Source: Cyclina sinensis
Lineage: Eukaryota; Mollusca; Bivalvia; Venerida; Veneridae
Reading direction: 5' to 3'
NCBI GenBank assembly: GCA_012932295.1
Contig: JAAONU010000016.1
Span: 31,185,290 to 31,249,289 of the forward strand
Length of the DNA stretch: 64,000 nucleotides
Shown here: positions 49,831 through 62,885 of the stretch, piece by piece
Layout of the letters: the number at the start of each line of letters is the position of its first letter
How positions within the stretch are numbered: the stretch's first letter is position 1
The notes under the pieces: model-generated
The model's input: the letters and a program-made list of their open reading frames with translations, nothing else
The model's database searches: none
What the model was told of the DNA's origin: nothing
Position numbers and translations under genes: made by a program

Positions 49831-50837
49831 AAACATTAAACCCGGTACCCGAGCATTTGAGATGTAGTCACGAGTGACAGGTTAGTAATTGTTAGTCATG
49901 AATGAAAATAGATTTGGGGACCATTAAGACAGACAATAACGGCAAAATACAGAGCCAGGATATTAATGTTACATTTAAGGTTGAGATGGTACATGAGCGA
50001 TATTAAATTGGCGTCCTATGACACACGCAATGCTAAGGAGGATGTTATATACATCATAACCTTTCAGGCAGGAAAATACATCTGAAGGTAAACCTTATAT
50101 TACCGTCTGTATACAAGAAAATCTGACTGACAGGCTCTTATGGCTGACAGACCTATGTATATTTATTGCTTCTTATAAAATGAGAGTGCTAATATATCAC
50201 GAAAGCGATATTGACCTTCTTTGATTAAACTTGTTACTCTTAACTACTTGCCTTGTGTAATGACTGGCAAACTAGTCAATATTTATGATCGCAAACAGAA
50301 AGAAAAGTTGTCCCTGTCACTTGTTACAGAGTAGATTTTTAACCTTTTAACCTTTTAAGATTAGGGAAGTCAGTGACAAAAATAACAACACTGATATCCA
50401 GAAACAATGTTGCCATAGGCAAACATTTTCTGAAACTTATTCGGTTATGTAATCAGCTGGATAAGAGCGCAATGTGTCGGACAATGTCATTCGCTTGCTA
50501 TTAATGGTGATTGGTATTATTGACCAGTTGCTCGATTTTCAGAATTCAGATACCTAATTACCAAGATAAGATACTTCGTAAGTATTTCTAGTGACAAATA
50601 AGGCACAATTATACTACAGTTAATACTATTTTGGAAATGCAGATTGACAATTTACAGTTTTCTATCTAAATACTGAGTAACATTCCACTATTAAATCTAC
50701 GTTAATTATTTCAAAATCATGCTAAAATCAGCAATTTAAACGAACAAAAGTATAAAATTTAGAACAAAAAATGTGCCAATAGGACCGATTTTTTTATTAA
50801 GGCAATTTTTTGACTGTTCTCATTAGCAAACCGTTAC

Positions 50838-50929
50838 CGAAGTATATGAAATAAAATACTGGTAATTACCAGTCTGCATTACTGAAGTAAATGAAATGGA
50901 ATACTGGTTATTGCCAGTCTGCATTTCTA
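50838..50929. repeat. 46-bp tandem duplication
   Basis: Two copies of GAAGTA(T/A)ATGAAAT(A/G)(A/G)AATACTGGT, each followed by a CCAGTCTGCATT end. Confidence 0.85.
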
Positions 50930-51099
50930 AATTACATATACGGTATAATACTCCGGACGCAGATCATTAGTTTTGCAATTATTTTCAAGTAGAAGAAAAT
51001 GCAGTTCTTAAACCATCACTTGTATTAATTCGAGATGATAGATATTTCTGAGTAAGAAATCAAATGGATATACCACTAAAAAAGTATTATCCATAATTA

Positions 51100-51267
51100 G
51101 GAAATAGATTTTAAGTTTGAGTGTTCTACCGTCAAATATAGCACGGTGTCGAGTTCAGATGCGTATTAATTTTATCACGAAGGCCGTAGGCCTGAGTGAT
51201 TAAATAATAACGCATCTGAACGAGATACCGTGCTATATTCGAACACAAAACTTTAAAATCTATTTCC
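51100..51267. repeat. Foldback hairpin element (~75-bp arms)
   Basis: 51100-51180 is repeated inverted at about 51190-51267: GAAATAGATTTTAA pairs with the right end, and TATAGCACGGT and TCAGATGCGT pair inside. The loop has the palindrome GAAGGCCGTAGGCCT. Confidence 0.88.
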
Positions 51268-54200
51268 ATTCTAACACATATGTATAGTTATAAGGGACAA
51301 AAGTATGTGCTTTACTTATCAGGCCATATTGAACGGTTATTGACCCTGACAGGCTACTCCGTTTACCCCGCTATTCATTCCCCACGTGAAAATGAAAACA
51401 ACAAGGTTATTTTATCTTATCAGTCAATAATTAACGTTTAAACAAATATCTGTAATTTTTTCATAGATGAACATCAAAGAAGATAATTTAGTCCAAAACA
51501 ATATTTCACTTTAAAAATATTTAAAAACAATTTTCGGTTTACAATGAAAAATAAGAACAGCCGAAATTAGTTTGCAGTGACGTCAGCGGGCGCACGCTTT
51601 TATTGCAGCGTTATCTAATATAATTATATGATATATCATGCTCAATTCCTTCTTTGTTTATTGTCGGCGAATTGCGGATAATGTTAGAATGCTAAATACA
51701 TTTGTAAAACATTTTTATTCTAACTGAACGAAACCGGCGACATCACAAGCTCATTAATAAGAAACTATAGTCTGGCCTTATCTAATTATACCATCTAGCA
51801 AACGGTGGTAGATGAAATAACTTGAAGAGATGGTGACTTTAGATATTTACAAATGAAGGCGAACTCGAAGTGTATTTAAGGAGTCTAAAAGCAAAAATGC
51901 AAAATGATTACTTTTTCTTGAAAACTTTAGCCAATGTTTAACAATACAATTTCTGTTAGCATAAACTATGCTCTTTAAAAACAATAAAACATTTATATGT
52001 GTTCTTATAGTCTAAGAAATACTAAATGATTAAAACAGAAACAAGTGGTATTTTTATTTAATTTAAAAATTTAAACTGTAATAAGTGTCAAATAAGTCTG
52101 ATACATAAAGAAGCACGTGTTTATATGTAATATTCAATCTAAAAACAAATCAAAATACACCGAAGAAATTTGTTTAAGAGAATCTTACTCAATATATGAA
52201 TAAATTTATGACAGTTGAATAGATTTTCTTTTTATTATCATAAATAATATGAATAAATCAGCATTTCCAAAGTAATACAAGTATCTAAGTATCTAAATAT
52301 GTGATTTTAAACCAGACAGCATCGATAAATCATTAAGCAAATTTCAGAACATGTAAATTTTATAGTTACTGTAATAGTTATCTAAAATTAAGTGAATTTA
52401 GATTCAATATACAGATGACTAGATCAGAATTCCACACACCATTAGTCGTGAAAGACAACAAAATTTCAAGCACTTCATTAACAATCCCAAACGGTCCAGC
52501 GTTGGTTAAAATCAGCAGACTAAAAGCGAAAAATTATTTGCTTGTTATTGTTTTGTTAATGGAACTAATGGAAGTGTCTGAATATACAATTCTGTTGATG
52601 ATGAAAGCCACACGCTTAGCACTTAAAAGATTATTCTGCAATGTATTTTCTTTTGCTTTAGATATAAAATAAGGCATTTTGTCTTTGATACGCAACTAAT
52701 GTCAGCTGTAACATTTTAGCCAAACTTGATACTTTAAGAAAAATGTACTCATAACTCTAGTTTGGGTGTCAGTTTACATGCTTAGTTGTCTGAAAGTAAC
52801 ATTTGTTGGTGGAACACTGTACATCAAATATGTATAATATATAGTATCCATCAACTACAAGTTGAAACTTTCGATTCACTTCAAGTTAAAAAACCGACTA
52901 TGTTAAATAGACTTTGTTATTTAACAGAAGTCAATATTTGAATTTAGCACACTTGCTATATGATAAACTTATCAAACAACTAACCCACAGTTGGTGTAAT
53001 AAAAAGTTTTCTGATCTATGTTTATGAATACATTAGACATTGTAAGATTTTTGCAGTACTTTATACACATGTGATAACGTTTCTGAACTAATGATGTTAG
53101 ATAAGGAAGAGTTTTCTTTAGTGATTCAGTATGCTTGACGAGACAGAACAGCATTAACAAGAAGTAAATTTTTAAGACAAATCGACAAAGAAAATTCCTG
53201 CATTAAGCCTTAGCAGATTGATTCACCAAGTTACACTTATGAGGTTAATTTTGAAACAAAAGATCTGAAATTGTGTTTAATACCACTTTGAAATCCACAC
53301 GTAAAAACTAGAAATAAGTTTGCCATAACGTCTGTAAGAAAAAGACAGGCCTTTACTTGTCAAGACATCTGCTTGCCTACCACTTATTTCATCATTTCTT
53401 GTCAACATATGTAACAAGCTCATTTAGATCTACGCATAGTTATGTGTGGTCTAACTATTGAAAAATTCAAAACTCTGTAATAGAGTTCATTAATAGTGCA
53501 CACAATGTCAGTCTATTTTAATGATTGTTGTTTTTATCATGTTTGAAGATTGCAAACAAATGCATTAATACCGTCAAGTCGCACGACAAAGCCGGCTCGC
53601 ATTATGTCTGTCAGTACTACATGTAAGTGTTGTTAGTGCTTAAATTCTTGTTACAATTTAAAAAAGGTAAATTACTTGAAATATGAATTTAATTTTATAA
53701 GAATATATTCGTCTCTGTCATCACGTTTCTAAACAATATTTCGTGATATCAATATGATACTTTAGATATTCCTTCATAAAATCTACTTTCAGCTAGTATT
53801 TTTTCTTCAATTTAAAAATATTGCAGTGCCAGTAAATGTCTGAAACCAAGACACTTATAAATGAAATATGATATTTCAGAAAAATCCAAAAAAGTGATTT
53901 AAGGCGAATTAACAATAACATGCGCATACGATATCATTTCACTGAAACGTTGGTGTCACATATAGCATAGTTTCACGTTTAATGTAAAAATGTTCATACG
54001 AGGACAGACAAAAATCTATACATGGGCTTACTGAAACAGTCTGGACAGAAGAAAATCTAATTGACCGGGTCTATAAGCTGTCAGACCTATGTTATTTATT
54101 GCCTCCAATAATTGGACAGTGCTAATAGATCACAGTAAGTAATATTGACTGTCTATGGTTAACTGGTAAATTTTTAACATTTTACTGTTTCTCTTGCTTG

Positions 54201-54886
54201 ATTTGTCTATTGACCGGCAAACAAGTCAATATTCATTTAGTGTTTTCTATGTATATATAGGTTATGCATTTCAGTGATTATTGTATGGAAAAGTCAGCAT
54301 TTATTTTCTTTGCTCAGAATAATGTTGAAAGAAAAATTAGTAAAAAGCAAAATTGGTGATAACACGTTTTTGTTGTTGTTGTTATGGTCTTGATTATACC
54401 CTTCAATGGTATATGTTGCTTTGCTACAAGGCAAAATAAAGGGTTAACTTATAATAATGCTACGACCTGTTTGTTTTGTCCTTTGTGCGTTTTGATCGAA
54501 GTATTGATTTTTTTTTCCGCCAGACTGTTTCTCACTTAGTCCACAACGAAGAACTGCAAATCAAAATTACCTTTTTTGGGCATTATTCATTTTGTTCAGT
54601 AATGTTTGTAATTCGGTTTATTAGTTCACATTCTATTTTTGACATTGAAATGATAGCTATACAAGAAGCAGCAATTATGAAAGTTGAATCAGGGGCAGAT
54701 CTAGGCTTTCAAGTTTGTAGGGGCGAAAGTTTTTTTAGACAGGCTGGTGTAACGGGATCCCTAAATCTCGAAAACAAATAGGAGAAAGTATATTATATAA
54801 ACGCAGAGCATGTATGAGATAGCCTAAATGTGAAAAGAATTTTTAATAGGTTTTACAGCATTTGCGATTTTTGACACGGTGTGGTC
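51268..54886. other. No recognised gene
   Basis: AT-rich. 54030-54240 is a member of the dispersed family described in findings. ORFs at 52415-52672 and 54476-54781 show no domain motif or exon context. Confidence 0.4.
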
Positions 54887-54962
54887 GTAGGTACTAAATA
54901 ATGCCTGAGTGTGACTCAATGTACGTAGGTACTAAATAATGCCTGAGTGTGACTCAATGTAC
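54887..54962. repeat. Perfect 38-bp tandem duplication
   Basis: GTAGGTACTAAATAATGCCT and the following 18 bases occur at 54887-54924 and again at 54925-54962 without a mismatch. Confidence 0.97.
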
Positions 54963-55424
54963 AGCATGTGTCAAGTTAACAGACTGGTCTTAAGTCCTTA
55001 AATTTTTGTCAATGGAAATTATACGAAATTGTTTAAGTTGCATTGTTTAAACATACTTTTCTGAGAACTGAAGCAGCATTCGAGATTATATTTTCTCGAT
55101 TTAACTGAAGAACTGAAACGTGCGTTGAAAAAGAAATGAAACTGTTCAATTTTTGGCCCATCTTGACAGACTGTAAGGAAATATGTTACATAAAGCTAGA
55201 TATTTCAGTCACCCAAAAATGAAACGGTTAAATATAGGTGCTGTTAGGCTGTAGGATTGAAAACTGAAACCCTGTAAAACACCTAGGTATCGTGTTGAAA
55301 AATATAGAAATATAAAAGGAGAGCTTATATAAGATAGAGAACCTTTCAATCTAAACAAATAATTGCATGCATAAGAAGTTTTTTTTAAACTTTGAAATGT
55401 TGTTCGACGTTCAGCGTATATATA

Positions 55425-55567
55425 GAGAATAATAGGTAAGTGTCTTAATATGAGAAAGTTTATCTGGCAAGGCGTAGGAATTTATCGGGTGAGCCGAAGG
55501 CGAACCTGATAAATACCGCAGCCGAGCCGGATAAACTTTCTCATTTAAGACACTAACCTATTATTCT
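55425..55567. repeat. Foldback hairpin element (~70-bp arms)
   Basis: AGAATAATAGGTAAGTGTCT at the left end is inverted at the right end (55548-55567), and the stem continues through AGAAAGTTTATC to a GAGCCGAAGGCGAAC centre. TTATCCTGTCA at 55567-55577 and TGACAGGATAA at 55936-55946 form a second, wider inverted pair, so the whole unit may run to about 55950. Confidence 0.9.
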
Positions 55568-55963
55568 ATTTATCCTGTCACATCTGGCATTTGTCAATAA
55601 ATCACTAGGATATTGAAAACCTATCTTTGAAGTGTTTTAAATGTCAAGGTTATTCGTCAGGTGAACATATACACAAAAAATAGTTCCAAAATTTCGATAT
55701 TTGTTTTCCTTAAATGACTATGCTATATTATAAGATCTAGATATTGAAATATTTAATTTTTATTCAAGTAGTCTCTGTTTGTAATAACAACCATTTAATC
55801 ACTTCCTTCTGATTATTTATAATATTGTTTATAAACACAAAACTAGTCCATGACGTCACCAGTGATGACGTAGCATGTGCCGTATAAAGCAAAATTTATA
55901 CGACCCCCCTTTATCGGGTCGGATATGAAATAATTGACAGGATAAATGTATTGTTGTATGCAA

Positions 55964-55983
55964 AACAACAACAACAACAACAA
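55964..55983. repeat. (ACA)n microsatellite
   Basis: Six to seven CAA units directly after the TGACAGGATAAATG motif. Confidence 0.9.
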
Positions 55984-56769
55984 ACCGATGTCACAATTTC
56001 CTGAAAATATACATAAAATTTGATTTACATTTTTTCTAAAAATGGTTAAATATTACTATATTTAAGTTCTGCCAAAGGATGGATTGTGCTTAGAATCTTT
56101 GTAAATTACAACATGATGTTTACTTTAATTATAAGACGTCAGCTGCAATTATTGTTCGTTTAAGCTTAATTTTGATCTTACTTTTATTGTTTGGCATAGA
56201 CTTTTAGGAGGTTATTATAGAAACTACTTTTTTAAACTGCAAATGCTTACTTACAGCTACGTGGAATGCATGTGCTATCATATGCTAATGCAAATTCATT
56301 AACACATTAGTGCCGACAGGAGGAGAAATGGTTCCAACAAAACATTTATGAAATAAAAGCAATAATACAAAAAGATGATTTTATATTTAGTCAAGCCATT
56401 TTGTTCCGTACAAACTAGTTTGTATTGCTGCTTGTCTATAGAAGTGTCGACTTAAGTTTTACGTTGACGTAAGGTGTTACAATCAGTTGATCATCTGATA
56501 TGGGTTGAAGTGCTTATATAACTGATCAAGAATAGACAAAATCGCATTATGGAAAAGAAAGTAGTTCCGTTAGATAACCTTTTTTCCACAGCAGCAGATA
56601 AGTTTTATCAAGCAATATTACCTATGTTCACTTTTAAATACAACGCTTAAAAAAGCTTAAAGTGTAAGTTAAAGTTTGATAACAAAAAAGCAAAATATAT
56701 ATAAGTAGTAAATTTTATGCTTTGTTGCATATCTTATAGTAAATGCACTTCATCTACAGCACTCCAAAA

Positions 56770-58660
56770 CAAGGGGTAGGACCTAAATCATGTAGCTCGG
56801 TGCTTTAAGCGAGAAAAACGTGTAGTCTATGACTAAGGTCGTCAGTTTTCGCGTAAATATTCAGGAATTTGGATAAATTATCAACAGCTATGGAGATGTT
56901 CTTGGAATATTTGTATAATGTATACGACTAGTACCTAGCCATATATGTATTCTAACTGTAGCTGCTATTTGACAGAAGAAGAAATGTGTTACAAAAAAGT
57001 TATTGAAGGGATGCCAACAAAGGTGTCCCATTTTTTGTGTGAATCTGCAATATTTTGCTTCGTTTTTTCAGCTTTACCAACAATTTTGCGCCATTAAAAT
57101 GATATTTTAAGTGAACAGGAACAGAATTAAACATTTACAACCAGCTAGGAACATACATAATGCATCTATGTTCGATTTGTTTAACTTGAAGACAATAAAC
57201 GTGTTGTTTGGGTCACTTTAAGACCATATTGTGTAACCTCGGTTCTTTATTGATGTTAAAGTTAAGCATGTTTAAAATTTTTACGAAGAGTTCTGTTTGT
57301 ATATTTAACTTTATGTTTCTGATAAAAAAAAAACAGAAGTATTTCCTTTTTTAAGCTAAGATGATTATGAATTTGAACACTTGAGATTTTAAGGCTGGAA
57401 GGTTATGTGGTGCTTTTCATTGTCAGATACAAATACAATATTACAAGTAAATTTTAAAATATGAAAGGTTATGACTTGACCACAAGTCTGCAGATTTTAT
57501 TTTAAAAAATCAAAATTGACAATTTTGTAGATATTACATACATGCAAACATTATATTTATAAAATCAAAAAGGACTTTCTAACCTCCCTTATCTCCAAGC
57601 CGTCTGGTATCTTAATACATCCGAGACTTAATTCTGTATTTGTAAAAAAAAGTAAGTTATCTTTGGAGGATCTATTTACTTCTCATGTATGGTATGTATG
57701 AATAGCTTGTAAGTATATGTCATAATGCTATTTTACTATGATATTTTATTATGAGCTGTTGCCCCAAGTTTCAGTGTATAGAGTTTATCATTCTGGCATC
57801 TACAATTCCAAGGTGAATATGTGCTAAAATATTCTAATCTTTTTAATCTTTTAATTCTCGCTGGAAATCAAACAAAATCTGATTATGATATTAAATTATT
57901 GCTTCAACTCACAACTGTAAGAATTGTTTATTGTTAACATTTATTTAACTGTAAAACAATCTTGAACGAATACATACATTGAACGTTAACTGCGGTTGTA
58001 TCAAAAGACCATCGATTGCTTTCACTTTATAAAATCACCATGTGTAGTTAATGTAATGCCTTTAAATTGGACAAACACTGGTTTTGAGTATGATTATAGT
58101 ACAAAATAAGAGTTAAATTTAACCAATATGCTAGTGACAGAAAGATATTTTATGTATTAGAATACCGGTATGTAGTTATGAAAGAACCGAGGTTACACAA
58201 TATGGCCTTAAAGTGACTCAAACTACACATTTATTGTCTTCAAGTTAAACAAATCGAACATTGATGCATTATGTATGTTCCTAGCTGGTTGTAAATGTTT
58301 AATTCTGTTCCTGTTTACTTAAAATATCATTTTGATGGCGCAAAATTGTTGGTTAAGCTGAAAAAAACGAAGCAAAATATTGCAGAATCACACAAAAAAT
58401 GGGACACCTTTGTTGGCATCCCTTCAATAACTTTTTTGTAACACATTTCTTCTTCTGTCAAATAGTAGTTACAGTTAGCATATATATATGGCTAGGTACT
58501 AGTCGTATACATTATACAAATATTCCAAGAACATCCCCATAGCTGTTGATAATTTATCCAAATTCCTGAATATTTACGCGAAAACTGACGACATTAGTCA
58601 TAGACTACACGTTTTTCTCGCTTAAAGCACCGAGCTACATGATTTAAGTCCTACCCCTTG
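56770..58660. mobile_element. Long-inverted-repeat element, 1891 bp, with 5-bp target duplication
   Basis: The arms 56770-57250 and about 58187-58660 are inverted copies roughly 475 bp long with high identity; the outer ends read CAAGGGGTAGGAC and the inner ends CCGAGGTTACACAATATGG. CAAAA at 56765-56769 and 58661-58665 flanks the element as a direct repeat. The ~935-bp middle has no ORF of useful length. It is a foldback or long-TIR type, non-autonomous DNA element. Confidence 0.92.
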
Positions 58661-58665
58661 CAAAA

Positions 58666-59858
58666 CACCTACGTTCATTTCATATGTTCTAACAGTTGAT
58701 CACTGTCAGACTGTCTCACCAAATAATAGTCTTTTTCAAAGTATCTTTCAAAAGTTATCATAAAGTAAATCTGTAAAACATAATTGTTGCTTAATAGTAG
58801 ATGATCATTGTTTATTTCTGAAAAGAAAATATTTGACTGTTTGAATAAATAATTATGTGCAACGATTCCATGTATCCATAGCCATTTCTATTAGTTGTCT
58901 GTTTAATATAACGAATAACCTTAAAAGTTAAGAGGGCGGCCGTTATACAGCTTAAAACATTTCATGAACTTTTCAGGCATACAAATTGTCTTGCAGCATT
59001 ATTCAAATCCCGTATGTGGATTTAGTTGAAGTAGAAAATAAAATGTTTTCTTGAAACTACATTTCATTTATGTTTTCCGGGAGTATGCCAACAGTTAACA
59101 CAAAATTGAATACGATTTATAATTACTTATATAACTTTTTTATATAAATTTGTAATATTACCTGCATGAAGTTTGTATAAAAATATGTTGCTGCTTTTAT
59201 TCTATATACTTTTGGTATGGCACCTAGAATGCACGTATTTTGCAACATGCACTAGTTGGTAGTTCAGTGGTAAATATCAAAAATGCAAAATACTGTCAGT
59301 ATAATCTTGTGTTAAAATGCTCCACAAATGCATGAAATAAAACATAAGTTAGTTTTTTGGTCAGTGCAAAATTGTCTATCGAATGGCATAATAATCAATG
59401 AGGTCATTAAACACCGATATCAGAATTTATTAACTAATATCGATGACAAAGAAAACTGTCGCTTTCGACGTGAAATATGACGATCCTCTTAGTCTCAGTG
59501 AACATAAACAATATTTTCTTTCTAAAGAGGATCACAAAGTCATTTTTAGATTGACGACCTGTCAAGATCCTATTTTGTCACTGTTGACAAAAACAATTTT
59601 CATCGCAATTTGATTTGTCAGACAAAACAGAACAAAATGTTTCTTTATGGAGTAAGTTAATGAGCTGTCTACCCCGATGACCTTAAGAGGAGTCAACAAG
59701 AGGACATAACAAGCCAGAACTTCTATAATATTGAAAAACCCAACAAATTTACCGATTTGTGGAAAAAACCTATAGTTTTGAACAATTCTGCTGAATGTCA
59801 CTGAAGCACTTATATGTGGGTATATCAAGTTGACATTTCGTTTAGGACAAGGCTTCTT
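58666..59858. other. No recognised feature
   Basis: AT-rich intergenic sequence. The frame at 59562-59879 has no domain signature. Confidence 0.4.
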
Positions 59859-60535
59859 GATATTTGCGAAAATTAGCAAAAATCAATAAAATGATCGGAA
59901 CGTTTTCTTTATGGTGGCTGATTTGTGCCATGTCGTATGAGCGTGTTTTCGGTGCAAAAATGAGAAAACACAAAAATACTTTTTACATGCTATGTGCCGT
60001 GTCTGTATCTAAAGTTTGTTGTATCTTTGTATGGCGGGGCGAAAACGTGCCATGCAAAAACACGATAAATAATAAGTTTGTCGTGTTTTTGCTTGGCGAC
60101 CTTTCGCCCCGCCACAAGAAAACACGCTACATTTTATGTGTCGGGTTTTTCCTTTAATTTGTCGTGTCTTTTTGTTTTCGCCGCGCCAGGTCAAAACAAG
60201 AGTTAAATGTGTCGTACAGACTGACAGACGACAGATTGCATGCAAAGCACGAGATGTGGCGTGTTTTCGCATGGCGGGTTTTCGAAAAGGTCGCCACGCG
60301 AAAACGTGATAAAGTTATGATTTGTCGTATTTTCGCGTGACGGGTTTTAGCCCCGCCATGCAAAGATAAGACAAACTGTTGGTAAAGACATGACACATAG
60401 AATGACACATAGATACAATTTGTCGTGTTTTCGCGTGGCGGGTTTTCGCGTTTTTTTTTTGGCACAAATCAGCCACCATAAGGAAACGTTCCGATCGTTT
60501 TGTTGATTTTTGCCAATTTTCAAAGTTTGATATCG
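59859..60535. mobile_element. Palindrome-rich MITE-like element (~75-bp terminal inverted repeats)
   Basis: 59859-59931 and 60461-60535 are inverted copies, sharing CAAAAATCAA, GATCGGAACGTTT and TGGTGGCTGATTTGTGCCA. Inside, a TGTCGTGTTTTCGCGTGGCG-type motif recurs in both orientations about six times, forming nested GGCGGG/CCCGCC palindromes. The four overlapping ORFs are readings of this motif (KTRHAKTRQI-like). No transposase. Confidence 0.85.
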
Positions 60536-62374
60536 AACATTTTATTTCATCAAATTTCATGTTTTAGTGAAACGTTTTACTGAACTGGAAAACACACTTC
60601 AATAAGCTGGCAATAGAGCTGTCTAAAAAATAACTGAGAGTTCCATTTCGATATTTGTATCGGGTAAGTGTCTGCATTTATTCACATCATTTTGTTTATT
60701 GTGAAACAGAATAAAAATACAAACTTAAGCTTGTTTTGATTTTGTATCGGATAACCTTAAAACTTGTTTAATGTACAATAACATTTCAAAGTAATCAAAT
60801 CGGTATTTTTTTTGTTATCTAAATGGCAAACAACTTTCTCCTTAAAAGCACTGCGGTTGTGTTGCTATTCCTTTGTTAATTAAAATGAAAACCTCATGAC
60901 ACTTATTCAGGAGAAAAAGAGCTTCCCGATAGTTGTTTTTTATCTTGAACACACAGTCATTTTGTTTTATTTAAAAAAAAGACATATAGATCCCAAGGTA
61001 TTCGATAAAATCCTAGTGCTGCTGTTTTCTTTAATAAACAATAGGTGATTAAGACCATTTAGTACTGTTTTTTCTTGAGAAAGGATCTTCCATCACTCCA
61101 TTTGAATAATCAGATTAAATAATTAGACATTAGGTTAAACAACATACGAACCTAACTGATTAGACTGAATAATCCCAGATTATATGCAGCGTGCCTTTGG
61201 CCATAAGGCTTTTTCTTACGCAACCTAACATAGCCAATGACAGACATTTTAGACGGGACTGACAAAATAATAGTAAGAAAATATCAATGCTCATGTCTTT
61301 TATGGTCACTTAAACCTATTTATTTTACAACGATTTTGAAACACGATCTTGCAACTTATCCGACTCGATGACTCTCTCAATTCGAATCAGTACTCGCGCT
61401 AAATGTGTGGGATGCGGTTAAGTCGCTTGAGAATATCACGTCTTGTGGAATTTGAGCCAGCTACATGAAAATACTCTCCCAAAGACAGTTAAATAAAAGG
61501 TTTTTCGGCTCTTTCGTTGAATGGTGAGTTAATTAAAGGATGCTAGTTTTACTTCATTTGTTACTTTAACTTAAAAAATTCTCCACCTATCAATACAAAT
61601 TTTATTACAAAGCGTCGATTAGAAAAATCTGAACAGTAATATAAAACGTCCATACTGAAAATTAGTCTGCGTCAAAAAATAATGATCAATTTCTTCTTAA
61701 CACATCCGCAATTTTCCAATTTTCTTTGCCAATGAAGGTTATACTGCATCTGTTATAAATGTCTTTGGCAGACGGTGATTCATTAAAAGCGGCGGAAAAT
61801 CTTGAAAATATTACTCATTTTCTCATTATTTGGAAGATCAAATAAATCTGAAATTGTAAGATAACAATAATGCATTATTGTGACAGACATAGGCAAAATG
61901 CAGAGGTCAATAACTTTTCAAAGATGGCAATATGTATCCATTATGGATGTAAATGACCGTACTTTAAATTCGAGGCATGGATCTTTTCCTGTTTCAGGTT
62001 TTTGTTTTCTCAAAACATGTTCTGTAAAAGTTTGTATCTGTAATAAATCAAAATCAACAAATTGACTTCTCCTTAACATTTTCATTGTCTAATGTAGATG
62101 TGCACATAATGAATTTATCGATCTTAGATGGTGATTCCATATTATTTTTCATGTGTAATGAGTGAATAATAATTGATAACTTTAACTGTGTCGATTTTCT
62201 TTCATCAAGTAGTAATGCTTGAAGATGATTATTTAAATTTCAGGCGGTTTATGTAATCGTAAGTAGATATTGTTATCTGTTGTAAATAAACATAGTTTTG
62301 AACCCATTTCTGTTAACTTGTAGAAGTTTTATTAAAAAAAAACAAAAAAATGGTAAAACCAAAACCAAATAATT
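60536..62374. other. No recognised gene
   Basis: AT-rich and noncoding by eye; no repeat boundary was identified. Confidence 0.4.
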
Positions 62375-62386
62375 CCCCCCCCCCCC
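62375..62386. repeat. Poly-C run of 12
   Basis: Twelve consecutive C, unusual in this AT-rich background and a likely length-error site. Confidence 0.95.
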
Positions 62387-62431
62387 TCCTTTCACCGTAG
62401 TATTTTTTGTTCAGAATGGCAGAAACGTAAG

Positions 62432-62885
62432 AAATGTACTATAAATGGTATTTCAATGACATGTGAAATTAAGTACTTTTTAAGTTAAAGTAAAGATAAT
62501 CATGATAAAACATATTTAAGGATTTAAAGTATAAAAAACCACATTTGTCAGGACAGTTGATTTATTGCAAAATTTACCTGCTACTTGTTAAATCTGTGAA
62601 TGTTTGCCAGAATTTTTATAATTACAACAGGAGGTGTCAAGTGCTTGACTGGAAGGTGTAAAAAGTAGACATTTACTTCATATTATCAGTGTTGTTCTCC
62701 AGAATTCCAGCTGAATTGAAGAAAAGTTAAAAATGTATTATCAATGGTATTTCAATGACATGTGAAATTAAATATCTTTTAACTTATAGTAAGGATAATC
62801 ATGTTGAAACCTATTTGAGGATTTAAAGTATAAAAAAACACATTTATCAGGACAGTTGATTTATTGCAAAATTTAGTTGCTACTC
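62432..62885. repeat. Two ~154-bp modules at a 300-bp period
   Basis: 62432-62586 and 62732-62885 share GGTATTTCAATGACATGTGA, GATAATCATG and CAGGACAGTTGATTTATTGC. They lead into the ACGGACGG end at 63.1 kb and are probably its internal modules. Confidence 0.88.

Noticed and set aside
60009..60560. Overlapping ORFs with KTRHAKTRQI-like repeats
   Set aside because: They are readings of the palindromic motif in a MITE-like element; several frames are open because of the repeat.
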